From assembly GCA_947311845.1 (NCBI GenBank), contig CAMZMU010000012.1:7359734-7423733 (forward strand): a stretch of 64,000 bases of DNA, given 5' to 3'. The notes under the pieces are model-generated. The model saw only the letters and a list, made by a program, of their open reading frames with translations, had not been told where the DNA came from and did not search any database. Position 1 is the first letter of the stretch; each line of letters opens with the position of its first letter. Positions 1 to 11,094 of this stretch are shown piece after piece. Source of the DNA: Poa pratensis. Taxonomy: Eukaryota; Streptophyta; Magnoliopsida; Poales; Poaceae. A program made the position numbers and the translations under genes.

Positions 1-1259
1 GATAAACGATATGTTGGGTAAACAAATTACAGCTGGGCAATTGATAAAATATTGAGCGCATGACAATGCATACATATATGACAAGATGGCTACCATGATA
101 TTTAATTGGGCATTATGACAAAATACATAGACCGTTATCCAACCGCAAGATGGCTACCATGATATTTAATTGGGCATTATGACAAAATACATAGACCGTT
201 ATCCAACCGCATCTATGACTAATAATCCACCTTCAGGTTGACATCCGTGTTCCCCGTTGGTATTAAGTTGCAAGCAACGGATAATCGCATTAAGCAATGT
301 GCGTAAAGTAAACAAGTACATATGACCGTGGACATAGCATTGTTATGTTACCCCTAGTAGCAACAGCACATCCACAACCTTAGGCGTTGCTGTCACTCGC
401 CCAGATTACTGGAGACTGAACCCACTATCTAGCATAAATACTCTCTCTGGAGTTACAAGCATCTACTTGGCCAAAGCATCTACTAGTAACGGAAAGCATG
501 CAAGATCATAAATAACATGTATCATAGATTAATAATCAACTTGATCATAGTATTCAATATTCATCGGATCCCAGCAAACACAACATGTAGCATTACAATA
601 AGATGATCTTGATCATGTTAGGCAGCTCACAAGATCTAAACATGATGACACAAAGTGGAGAGACAACCATCTAGCTACTGCTATGGACCCGTAGTCCAAG
701 GATGAACTACTCACGCATCACTCCGGAGGCAGGCATGGTGATGTAGAGCCCTCCGGTGATGATTCCCCTCTCCGGCAGGGTGCCGGGAAGAGGTTCTGGA
801 CCCTCCCGAGCTAGGGTTGACGACGGCGCCGCCTCTGAAACTTTTCGTGGAATATGACTCGGGTATCTAGGGTTTTTGCATCGGGGGAATAAGTAGGCGA
901 AAGGGCGGCGGCTGGAGAGCCCCGAGGGGCCCACACCACTCTAGGGCGCGGCCCCACCTCTGGCCGTGCCCAGGGGGCCTGTGGGCCTCCCCGGCTCTTC
1001 TCCGTCTCCCTTTGGACTCCATGTGTGTCTCGATAAAATAGGGACCTCCGTAAATTTTCGTCCAATTCCGAGAATATTTCCGACTAGCTTTTCTGGAATA
1101 CAAAAACAGCAGAAAACAGGAACTGGCACTGTGGCATCTTGTTAATAGGTTAGTCCCAAAAAATGTATAAAATGACATAAAGTGGATGCAAAACATGTAA
1201 CAATTGGTATAATATCATCATGGAACATCAAAAATTATAGATACGTTTGAGACGTATCA
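1..1259 (-). repeat. 3' LTR (partial) of the left Athila-like element
   Basis: Homologous to 5506-6706. It ends (plus-strand right end) with GAGACGTATCA, the reverse complement of the LTR start TGATACGTCTC. About 390 bp of the LTR's distal end lies outside the window. A 64-bp tandem duplication at 82-209 is absent from the partner LTR. Confidence 0.9.
82..209. repeat. 64-bp tandem duplication inside the LTR
   Basis: Two identical 64-bp copies, 82-145 and 146-209, each starting CAAGATGGCTACC. The partner LTR near 5587 and the LTRs of the plus-strand element have one copy, so the duplication arose after this insertion. Confidence 0.9.
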
Positions 1260-4085
1260 GCATCCCCAAGCTTAGTTCCTGCTCGTCCTCGAGTAGGTAA
1301 ACGATAAAACAATATAATTTTTGAGGTGACATGCTACCATCATAATCTTGATCATATAATATTGTAAGGCACATGTAAATGAATGAAGTGATCCAAGTCA
1401 ATGGTCTATAGTTTGCTATCAAATAGATAATGAGTAAACAACTGAATCACACAAGCTAAACTTTTCATGAATAGTACTTTGGAGACAATGCATCCACAGG
1501 TTCACATAAGAGTTAACTCATAAAGCAATAGATTCTAACAAAAGGTATTTAACCAACACAAAGGAAGATTTAAGTTTCAGCATTTGCTTCAACTTTCAAC
1601 ATATTTATCTCATGGATATTGTCAACACAAAGCAATATAATAAGTCCAATATGTAGCATATAACAAATGTTGTATCAAAGTTGACACTAGTGTTTGCTTG
1701 TGGAAGATAGAAAGAAATAGGAAAACTGACTCAACATAAAAGTAAAAGAAAGGCCCTTCGCAGAGGGAAGCAGGGATTAAATCATGTGCTAGAGCTTTTT
1801 AGTTTTTGAAATCATATAGAGAGTAAAAATTAAGTTTTGAGAGGTGTTTGTTAATTGTCAACGAATGGCAGCGGATGAAAACAGTATTCTCCCTATCAAC
1901 CAGACTTTTAAGAGCGGCTCCCATGAAGGACGTTATTTCTACCAGCAAGGCAGATCATCCCTCTTTCTCTTTTGTTTACACATGCAGATGTTTCACTGAG
2001 TATTCAGTTGACAAAATGTGAAGAGAATTAAGCGGTTAAAGTTGTAATTAATTGGGACTGGGCACCCCGTTGCCAGCTCTTTTTGCAAAATTAATAGATA
2101 AGCGGATGTATATGCCGCTAGTCTAATGGTAAAGTCTGTTTGACAAGTTGAATAAAGAATAATCCACTACTTCCTCATGAGCTAGTAAACATTGACACAA
2201 AAAGGAATAATAACAGTTTTGAATAATTTAAAGGTAGCACATGAAAAATTTACTTGGAGTGGCAAGGAAATACCACATATAGGTAGTTATGGTGGACACA
2301 AATGGCATGGATTTTGGCTCAAGGATTTGGATGCACGAGAAGCATTCCCTCTCAGTACAGAGTTTAGGCTAGCAAGGTTATGTAAGCAAACAAGAATATC
2401 AACCAGTACACCAAGTTTTATATGACCAACATATTGCAAACATTATAAGACTTCACACCGTCTTCCTTGTTAACCAAACCCTTTTATTAGAAAATATCTA
2501 GACCTTAGAGATACCACTCATGCAAACCAAATTTCAACAAGCTTTACGGTAGTTCTTCACTAATGGGCTTAACTTACATGATGCAAAAGTTTAATCATGA
2601 TCTACTTGTTAACTCAAAACAATTGACAAGTATCAAATTATCCAAATTAGTGATCTACAAGAATATGCAAGTCTTTTCCATTATACCATTTACCACATGC
2701 AACATTTTCACCAATCAATTTATTTCAATAACTCTCCAAACAAGTATAAGTGAAGTAAGAGAGTACTTTCTTTAAAAGAACTAATAGCTCTGACAAGAGA
2801 TACATGAAAACAAGAGCTAAAAGCTGAACAGCGCTAGATATGAATACTCAACAAATATAAGTGAAGAATAGGAGTATTCTCATGAAAAAGCGGAGCGTGT
2901 CTCTCTCCCAATCAAGAATGCTAGGGTCCAATCAAGTTGATTACAAAATGAAAATAAAAATAAAATACTGAAAATAAAAGCACACAGACGCTCCAAGAAC
3001 AGCACATATGATGTGAAAGAATAAAAATATAGTTTCACTAGAGATGACCTGATAATTTTGTCGATGAAGAAGGGGATGCCTTGGGCATCCCCAAGCTTAG
3101 ACGCTTGAGTCTTCTTGAAATATGCTGGGGAGATCCATGGGAGCCTCCCCAAGCTTAAGCTCTTCACTCTTCTTGATCCTATTATATCACTCTTCTCTCT
3201 TGACCCTTGAAAACTTCCTTCACACCAAACTCAAAGTAAATCTCATTAGAGGGTTAGTGCATAATCAAAAACTCACATGTTCTATAAGGACGCAATATGA
3301 CTTGTTACTTTAAACATTAGCTACTGCCACTGATGTTATGTGAAGCTCTTCCACCCAAAAAAGAATTTCACTCAACACTAGTAAAAGAGAGAATGCAAAA
3401 TAAAAGACATAATCTGTCTAAAACAGAACAGTCCGCAAAGACGAATTTTTTCGAGGCACTTACGATGCTCAGATCGAAAAACTTTGAACTAACAAAAGAT
3501 GCAGACATACATAAAGATTACGCACAAAAATTTCAGATTTAAATCTCATTCTGGTGATTTTAGAGAATTAATACGGTGAACAGCAGAAATCTGTTTCTGC
3601 GCAGCAATCAAAATTTAGCATCATCTTATCATAGAGACTCTTCTTGGCACAACAATGCGAAAAATAAAGATACAAAGGAGTTGCTACAGAAGTAAACAAC
3701 CTCCTTGACTCAATAAAAGAAAAATTGCAGAAATAAAAATAATGGGTTGCCTCCCATAAGCGTTTTTCTTTAACGCCTTTTAGCTAGGCACAAAGCATGC
3801 ATCAAGTATTACCAAGTGTAGAAGCATCCAAAGAGAGGTCAGAAGTTTTCTCAACAATGCATTGTATCTTATCTATGTAGGTTTCGGAATGCCCCCTTCA
3901 ATACCTTCAGGCACATCATATTCATCAAATGGGTTTTCAGGAACAATCCAATCAAAATTCTTTTCTAGTGCTTCATGCAATCCTATAAGCTTAAAAGGTA
4001 TTGGTATCTTAACTTCCCCCTCATAACTGGTTTTTTAGTGTACTTAAGCCTCTCTTTTTCCTGTTTTTCAAGTGTATTAACAACA
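1260..4085 (-). other. Non-coding 3' internal region of the left Athila-like element
   Basis: No credible coding sequence. Most of it is homologous, in reverse orientation, to 41463-44112 of the plus-strand element. Shared landmarks include the GGGAGGCAACCCA segment (about 3747-3760 here) and the polypurine tract beside the LTR. ORFs here are short and are not preserved between the two copies. Confidence 0.8.
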
Positions 4086-4442
4086 TCAATACAATAGCCA
4101 AGCATTTATATCGAATAAAAACTTTTCTAGCTTCTCCAGCAACATCACCAAATTTTTAAGCAGGGTTTCTAAAACAAAATCTTTCTTTTCACCTTCTTCC
4201 ATATCGTGAAGTTTAAGAAACATATGCTGCATTATAGGATTAAGATTGACAAACCTAGCTTCCAACATGTGAACTAGAGAAGCTGTAGCAATTTCATAAT
4301 TCGGAGCAAGTTCTACCAAGGATCTATCTTCAAAATCTTTAAGCCTACTAATGTGACTAAAGAATTCCTCAATGTTATCTCTTCCAATGATAGACCCACT
4401 ACCCACAGATATGTCTTTTAAAGTATACTTAGGGAGAAGCAT
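4086..4442 (-). CDS. Short internal ORF (118 aa) of the left Athila-like element
   Basis: The minus-strand ORF starts at the ATG beginning MLLPKYTLKD and runs 118 residues to a stop at 4086. It contains the stretches IGRDNIEEFFSHISRLKDF and LNPIMQHMFLKLHDMEEGE and has a charged C-terminal half. It occupies the place where the related plus-strand element carries gag and protease. I recognise no gag zinc knuckle, protease DTG/DLG motif or RT motif. I do not know its function. It could be a retained fragment of a larger polyprotein or an ORF that spreads with this non-autonomous subfamily. The start was chosen because upstream in-frame sequence is low-complexity leader shared with the other element's untranslated region. 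Confidence 0.5.
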   Translation of the reverse strand: MLLPKYTLKDISVGSGSIIGRDNIEEFFSHISRLKDFEDRSLVELAPNYEIATASLVHMLEARFVNLNPIMQHMFLKLHDMEEGEKKDFVLETLLKNLVMLLEKLEKFLFDINAWLLY

Positions 4443-4609
4443 GATGAAATAACAGAAACTAAACAGAAAATAAACTAGATGCAAGTAACTAATTTTTTTG
4501 TGTTTTTGATAATTAAAAGCAAACAAGATAAAATAAAATAAACTAAGCAAGACAAAAACAAAGTAAAAAGATTGGAAGCGTGAAACTCCCCTTGCAGAAG
4601 TCTGCTAAC

Positions 4610-4627
4610 TCCCCGGCAACGGCGCCA
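4610..4627 (-). other. Distal copy of the primer-binding site, canonical
   Basis: On the minus strand this reads TGGCGCCGTTGCCGGGGA, identical to the site in the plus-strand element at 39174-39191. It lies about 75 bp inside the LTR-adjacent copy because the leader has been tandemly duplicated. Confidence 0.75.
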
Positions 4628-4684
4628 GAAAAAGAAAGCTGAGCTGTTGCAGGGAGTTTGCAGAGCTTCCTGAAATACTTCTAC

Positions 4685-4702
4685 TCCCCGGCAACGACGC
4701 CA
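4685..4702 (-). other. LTR-adjacent primer-binding site with one substitution
   Basis: The minus strand reads TGGCGTCGTTGCCGGGGA, eleven bases from the end of the 5' LTR, as in the plus-strand element. It differs from the canonical site at one base; the intact copy sits about 75 bp further in. Confidence 0.75.
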
Positions 4703-4713
4703 GAAAAAGAGCT

Positions 4714-6706
4714 TGATGACGTGCAACACACGTTCGTTGGGAGGAGAGGTGATTTGCTACTCACATGGGTACCTACACACCATGCCATTACACGCTGATG
4801 TAAGCCGTATATACTTGTTTTGGATTGATATTGTAGTAGAGTAGGGATTTTTGGTGTACAAAACTGGTTTCGGAATTTCAAAAAAATATTTTTTGGTCCT
4901 CTATTTTTAGGGTTGACTTTTTCGTTGACTTTTTTCATTGACTTTTAGAAATAATTATCACAGTCAGGATATGACTTGAAATTTTTTCAAAATACTTTTG
5001 AATAATCCTGGTAACTCTAATGTTGAGATCCCCCAATCTTTTGAGTATTCTCTTTGTTTCCGTGACATATACCAATTTTTCAAACTAGGGTGTGTAGGTA
5101 CCCATGTGCGTAGCGGCTATTTTTTCTCGTTGGGATACCCCAAGAGGAAGGTATGATGTAGTCCAGCGGCAAGTTTTCCCTCAGTATGAAACCAAGGTTA
5201 TCGAACCAGTCGGAGCAGTTGCACTTCAGAAGATTGTCAGTGGCGGACCGTGGCACGGCGCAACACCAGGGAATCCGGCGCTGACATGGAACCTGCACAC
5301 AACACAATCAAACTACTTTGTCCCAATGACACAGGAAGGTTGTCAATCTCCCCGGTTTGCTGAAAACAAAGGGTTAAATGTATGGTGTGGAAAACAGTGT
5401 TTTATTGCAGAAAGTAAAAGAGAACCATGATTGCAGATGGTGGTTTAATCAATGTAAAAGAATGGACCGGGGGTCCACAGTTCACTAATGGTGTCTCTCC
5501 ATAAAGATAAACGACATGTTGGGTAAACAAATTACAGCTGGGCAATTGATAAAATATTGAGCGCATGACAATGCATACATATATGACAAGATGGCTACCA
5601 TGATATTTAATTGGGCATTACGACAAAATACATAGACCGTTATCCAACCGCATCTATGACTAATAATCCACCTTCAGGTTGACATCCATGTTCCCCGTTG
5701 GTATTAAGTTGCAAGCAACGGATAATCGCATTAAGCAATGTGCGTAAAGTAAACAAGTACATATGACCGTGGACATAGCATTGTTATGTTACCCCTAGTA
5801 GCAACAGCACATCCACAACCTTAGGCGTTGCTGTCACTCGCCCAGATTACTGGAGACTAAACCCACTATCTAGCATAAATACTCTCTCTTGGAGTTACAA
5901 GCATCTACTTGGTCAAAGCATCTACTAGTAACGGAAAGCATGCAAGATCATAAATAACATGTATCATAGATTAATAATCAACTTGATCATAGTATTCAAT
6001 ATTCATCGGATCCCAGCAAACACAATATGTAGCATTACAATAAGATGATCTTGATCTTGTTAGGCAGCTCACAAGATCTAAACATGACGGCACAAAGTGG
6101 AGAGACAACCATCTAGCTACTTCTATGGACCCGTAGTCCAAGGATGAACTACTCACGCATCACTCCGGAGGCAGGCATGGTTATGTAGAGCCCTCCGGTG
6201 ATGATTCCCCTCTCCGGTAGGGTGTCGGGAAGAGGTTCTGGACCCTCCCAAGCTAGGGTTGACGACGGCGGCGCCTCTGGAACTTTTCTTGGAATATGAC
6301 TCAGGTATCTAGGGTTTTTGCATCGGGGGGAATAAGTAGGCGAAATGGCGGCGACTGGAGAGCCCCGAGGGGCCCACACCACCCTAGGGCGCGGCCCCAC
6401 CTCTGGCCGTGCCCAGGGGGCCTGTGGAGCCTCCCCGGCTCTTCTCCGTCTCCCCTTTGGACTCCATGTGTGTCTCGATAAAATAGGGACCTCCGTAAAT
6501 TTTCGTCCAATTCCGAGAATATTTCCGGACTAGCTTTTCTGGAATACAAAAACAGCAGAAAACGGGAACTGGCACTGTGCCATCTTGTTAATAGGTTAGT
6601 CCCCAAAAATGTATAAAAGTGACATAAAGTGGATGCGAAACATGTAACAATTGGTATAATATCATCAAGGAACATAAAAAATTATAGATACGTTTGAGAC
6701 GTATCA
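4714..6706 (-). repeat. 5' LTR of the left Athila-like element, split by a MITE
   Basis: On the minus strand it runs from TGATACGTCTC (at 6706) to CACGTCATCA (at 4714). Removing the nested 384-bp MITE and one 9-bp duplication leaves about 1600 bp, matching the 1591-1594 bp LTRs of the plus-strand relative. Confidence 0.9.
4743..5126. mobile_element. 384-bp Mutator-type MITE nested in the LTR
   Basis: Flanked by a perfect 9-bp duplication TCGTTGGGA (4734-4742 and 5127-5135), which interrupts sequence that is continuous in the related LTR near 39131. The ends are imperfect inverted repeats sharing CACATGGGTACCTACACACC. There is no coding sequence. The 9-bp duplication and inverted ends fit a non-autonomous Mutator-like element. 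Confidence 0.8.
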
Positions 6707-6710
6707 GCTT

Positions 6711-7360
6711 GTCAGTTACGAAGGCGGGAAGGCCCTCCTGCTCCACGCGAACATTGAACCACTTCTTCCGCCATCCTTGGACGGAATTGACCTGCTTCAG
6801 CGCGAAGGAGGAGGTGTCGCCGCGCACCTGGATGCCGAAGCCGCCAAGTGGGTAGGTGCCACTAGACCCATGTTTCTCTTGACGTTGAAGATGGTCTTCC
6901 ACAAGGCCTAGTGCGGGTGCACCCCCAGGAAGCACTCACACAAGATGATAAAGCACACAATGTGGAGGACGCCGTTCGGGGTCAGATCGTGCATTTGGAC
7001 CCCGTACGCATACAGAAATCCACGCACCAAATCATGGAGGAGGAAAGAGAATCCCGGATGCAAGCAATCCGCAAAGCAAACACGCTCGCCGGACCGAGGT
7101 TGCAGGAATACCTCTTTCCAGGGTCCGCGCGTGGCCAGCTGGTCCGCCGGCGGCAGCAACCCATCTTCCCGGAATTCATCCAGGTGATGATCCTTGATGG
7201 TCGACTTGACCCAGTCACCAGGGATCTTCTTCAGCGTATCCATGCCCGCAGCATCAACAACAGCAGTGGCGCTCACCGCACTACTCCCTCTCTTGCTCTT
7301 TGTTGCCGCAACGCCGGCGCCGGCAGAGCTCGCCACCTTCTTCGCGCCCTCTTTCTTCAT
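6711..7360 (-). pseudogene. Antisense ORF of the Tat-type remnant (putative gypsy-type transposon domain), broken
   Basis: The minus-strand reading starts MKKEGAKKVASSAG and contains LATRGPWKEVFLQPRSG and GFLYAYGVQMHDLTPNGVL, which I recognise as the plant domain usually named putative gypsy-type transposon (PF04195). An in-frame TAG follows LGVHPH near 6916, where a tryptophan or phenylalanine is usual. A one-base shift follows before the stretch GTYPLGGFGIQVRGD. The frame continues to 6717 and is then cut by the left Athila-like element. The domain's biochemical role is unknown. It lies opposite to the retroelement's own transcription. The complete Tat element in this window carries the same kind of ORF at 19137-22808. 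Confidence 0.7.
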
Positions 7361-8720
7361 GGCTAGTGGCTGATGCGCAGATGGAGCTTGGTAACAGTGG
7401 CAATGGAGGAGAGGCGCGAGGTAGAAGATGAAGCAAAGAAAGGAAGTGGCAAGAATGGGGATGGAATCAATCTCTCCCGTCACGGTGAAATAAATATATC
7501 ACGGCGCCGCCAAATCCGAACCGTCCAAACGCATCGGCAGCAACGGCCTGCATCCAACCCTACACGTGGCAGCCGTGGAACATAACCGTCGCAGGCCACG
7601 CCGCCCACTACGCACAAGAAAAGAGGAAACCATCATCACGTCCCAAAATTTCCGCGCCATGCGGTCAAATCAGAACTGAACCGGCGTCTTTCCTGGTCAA
7701 CACTGACACTGGGACCACAGTGACGCGTCCCATCAGCGGCAGCGTGCACACAAAGATCGTCATGCATGATGTCAGCTTCACAAGCTGGAGAATCACTCGA
7801 GTCAGGCTCGTGATAACAAACAAAGCAAAGCCAGGAGGCTATCGAGTCCATCCAACGGACCCTAGCATCACTTGACTGAGGCGCATATTCGCCAGAGCAT
7901 TTCACAGTAGGCCAACAGGCTGAAGGGACTCCTTAATTTGTCGAGTCCCCAAATCATTCTTCATTCACTCCCATCGGGAGCATATCAAAAAATTTGTTCG
8001 ACTGGGACGCTGCAGATTAACTGAGAATAACCTCAATTACAAGCAATTCAGCTTAATCTCGATCGGGTGCTACTCCCATCGGGAGCGCTGTCGCGCCCCC
8101 GATAACACAAGACTATGAGACCATTGAGTCCCAAAGCGGACAGTTGAGTTTATACCGACCAAAGCTACTCAGCTCCATACGAAGCTCACGACTACAACAG
8201 TCGCAAAACATTCTGTATCCAAGATGCATCCGCCGCATATGATCCTCGGGTGCTGCACCCATGGTGCAAAGATAAGACCCGCCGATCAGTCGAGCCGACC
8301 ATGACCTGCACGTACTGCGCTCACTCTGTATATCCCATGCCAGCAGGCGTGAAGAAAACCCCGACGGACGCGTTGGGTATTCAATTTATCATGCTACAGT
8401 CCGACCTCTGTAAGACCTCCACGGCCCTGAGTCGACACTGACCAGCTCTTTCCAGGATCGAGCCCGGGGACTCGAGCTTGAGTAAGGCTAGCTAGGTTTT
8501 TGCCCAAGTGCATTTAACTGGCCCCGATCCGTCGAGTGAGCCAGGCCTGCTATGTCGTCATCCCTAGAACCTGTCAACTGGACAACAAAACATGAGCATA
8601 AATAACGGCCGATGCACTGCCGACTCAAAACAAAACATCTTGCAACAGGTAAAAAACAACGTGCACCCGGAGATGAGTCGTTACCCGATTCTTTGACTCG
8701 ACCAAGCACTCGGGGGCTAC
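7361..8720. other. Non-coding internal region of the Tat-type remnant
   Basis: Sits between the antisense ORF start and the 3' LTR. No ORF here looks real. The last 13 bases (ACTCGGGGGCTAC) are the polypurine tract. Confidence 0.6.
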
Positions 8721-9301
8721 TGACGTGGGCCTACCTATTGGGTGCACCACCATGAAGATACCTGGTGCACGCAAGGACTAGGGCCCAACTAGCGGCCTAC
8801 CAGGAGACAACGCTCAAGGTCCATGAAGGGGGCCCAAAGGAGAGAGAGAGTACGCCCCAAGGCAGGCGAACCCTAAGTCGGTAGAACCTACCTTACCTGT
8901 AAACCCTAATCGGTAGCAATCACCCGAGACCCAGCCTCCTATATAAAGGCTGGGAGGGTCACCGATCTAGGTTACGCATTACACCACCACCAAAACCCTA
9001 GCGAGATCGCCATCTCGCTGGGATCGCCATTATAACACCTCCAATTATCAATCTCAGACAAGCAGGAAGTAGGGTATTATCCTCCGGGAGTCTGAACCTG
9101 GGTAAATCGCCTTGCTTGTCTGTCGTGGTAGCTACCAGCACTTCCATCTTTCTCCCACTCAATCAACCTGGGGTACTCGACCCTGGGACTTGCCGTGGCC
9201 ACCCCACGTCACACACATGCCTTGTTAACACTACCTTAGACTTTTACATATCTTTTAAATATGTCCTAGCGTGTCAACTAGCCAACACGATGCCCTCATC
9301 A
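8721..9301 (+). repeat. 3' LTR of the Tat-type remnant
   Basis: 581 bp, TGACGTGGGCC...CCCTCATCA, preceded by a polypurine tract. It contains a TATA box (TATATAAAG, about 8940-8948) before a C-rich leader, as expected for an LTR promoter. The right flank starts GGATA; the left partner is not in the window. Confidence 0.8.
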
Positions 9302-11094
9302 GGATAGTTATGATAAATGTGGCCCAACTGAGTCTTTTGATAGCTTTTGTATTGATCAGAGCCAGGTAGCACCTTGGTCTCACCCTTATACACGTGGCCG
9401 GAGCAAAAACATAACAACAAGAAATAAATCATCCACTTCCTGATGTATGATTTGTTAGTAACAAGGTGGCTTGGTCCTAGCTCCTTCACTACTGATGTAA
9501 CAAATATGTTTTCTACCACCGAGGATCTCAAACATTTGCAACATCAATCCGGTGGCGTCGACGTCTAGGTGGTACAGAACTGGAATGCAACCCATTATTA
9601 CTCCCATGACTTTAAAACCAAAAGATTGATTATGGGTATGCCCCCCTGCCCGCGAATCCCAGCTCACAAGAATCTAGATTTAAATCTCAAAAAAATCTAG
9701 ATTTAGGCAGCTCATCAGTTACCTCCACAACTCAGGGTTCAGCTTATAGCAACTCATGTCGAAAATGTCTCCAGAGTCGGCATTCCTTATGAGAGACCAC
9801 TGGACATGGTTAATTACCATGCAAAGTATTATGATCTTCATCAGAGAAGCGCAATTGAAGAGAATATTCTGTAAAACACACACGTTATACGTCGAACAAT
9901 TAGATTATAGGGAAGAAAAAATAACTACACATCGAAAGCAAATAACATGATTTATTGTGTGTACCTGATTTTTCTTCTCACCGCTCCTCATTCCTTCTTC
10001 TTGATCAACCTCCTCTGCAATTAGGTTTTCTTGCGCATCTGGTTCAAGTGTTTCCTCTACTGGCGGCTCAATTCCGAGTGCTTGTTCTCTGGTGGCGGTA
10101 GCTTTACATCTGCCCTATACCTTGTATTGAAGCCTTTCCCACATCTTCTTTAGATTCGATTGTCCGGTTCTCACAGATCTATTGGGAGTACGTGATTTTT
10201 TCTATAAATAAAAGGGAAAAAGAAATGTATCCATACCATAGCTGAGAGTGGTCTATTGGGAGTATCTGATTTGAAATGAAAAACTGGAATGTTAATTGTC
10301 ATGGACAATGCATTTGATGAGATAATTTTTGGCACCGTGCTGCTTGTTGCAAGTTACACATGCACAACAAGAAAAGGATGTCAGAAAAAGATGCAAACGA
10401 CACATTGAGAAACTACAAAAACAATATATAAAAGATATACTAATGGCACGCAATATAAATTACATCTTGTAAGTTCACTAAGCATAAGTTAAGACTTACA
10501 TCTCGTATTGCACATGAAATAACCTGATGGAAAAGGAATAAAGTTACATCCCTACGTAATACCGAAGTTATATCTACTATACATAGTGTTACACCCCATC
10601 TGCATGGAATAAATTCATTAAACATGCTCTCTGAACATGGTGTCAGATGGAAGTTTCATCATGATGGTAATAAAATTACATCCTATATGCAAACAAGTTG
10701 AGCATGGTATTTTTTAGTGGAGCTTGGTGTTTTTGACCATATGATTTTATAACTTACATGTATTACATGTACTATACATCGTGTGCTTTAAAAGTTACAT
10801 TTATAAAATATCGGCCATGCAATACAAAAAGTTCATCTACTATACATAGTGATAGTTGAAAACAACATCCTGGTGATAACAGAAAATACGTCCTATTTTG
10901 TGCACATGACAGGAAAATTACATCAACTATACCCAAAAAAAGATAAAACATAGAATTGCATCATGATGAACATGGAAAAGATACATCTAACGTTCATAGA
11001 AAACTACATCCACTCTCAAGCATATTGAATCTCGAAACACATTTGCATTTCATAAGAACATACCCCCTACCCCCACCCACCCTTCATCATAGTA
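9302..11094. other. Unclassified repeat-like segment, left half (resumes at 24183)
   Basis: AT-rich sequence interrupted at 11094 by the complete Tat element. Minus-strand stretches near 9300-9650 and 9960-10180 look like decayed coding exons. The second contains an acidic stretch around EEVDQEEGMRSG followed by a splice-donor-like CAG|GTAC. I cannot assign either to a family. From about 10430 the segment is dominated by TTACATC-like motifs. A DNA transposon is the likeliest identity, but I did not find its ends. Confidence 0.35.
10430..11040. repeat. Dispersed TTACATC-like motif array
   Basis: About a dozen variants of (A/G)(A/T)TTACATC occur roughly every 30-60 bp, with the recurring phrase CTACTATACATAGTG. 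A few more appear on the other side of the nested Tat element (for example 24212-24218). Such arrays are typical of subterminal regions of DNA transposons; this is inference. Confidence 0.45.

Larger units (their letters stand above)
1..6706 (-). mobile_element. Athila-like Gypsy LTR retrotransposon, non-autonomous, cut by the window edge
   Basis: The element reads right to left. Its 5' LTR is at 4714-6706 (with a nested MITE) and its 3' LTR is at 1-1259, running off the left edge. Next to the 3' LTR is a purine-rich tract (minus strand AGCTTGGGGATGC), and next to the 5' LTR a primer-binding site of the TGGCGCCGTTGCCGGGGA type. LTR and 3' internal sequence match the plus-strand element at 37569-45703, so both belong to one family resembling the Triticeae Sabrina/WHAM group; the name is unverified. 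The internal region is only about 3.4 kb and has no reverse transcriptase, integrase or recognisable gag, so it would depend on proteins from another element. The two LTRs differ by roughly 2 percent by eye. The right flank begins GCTTG; the left copy of the target duplication lies outside the window. Confidence 0.9.
6707..9301 (+). mobile_element. 3' remnant of a Tat-lineage Gypsy retrotransposon
   Basis: It contains an antisense ORF of the putative gypsy-type transposon family, a non-coding stretch (about 7361-8707), a polypurine tract CTCGGGGGCTAC and a 3' LTR at 8721-9301. The same order is seen at the 3' end of the complete Tat-type element at 11095-24177, but the LTR is a different family. 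The 5' part is not present here: the left Athila-like element abuts it at 6706, so the remainder probably lies to the left of the window. Confidence 0.75.

Noticed and set aside
707..1196. Overlapping minus-strand ORFs near the LTR end (also at 6149-6675, 37597-38126 and 44141-44666)
   Set aside because: They lie in the GC-rich part of the same LTR in several overlapping frames and change with each small indel between copies, so they are chance ORFs.
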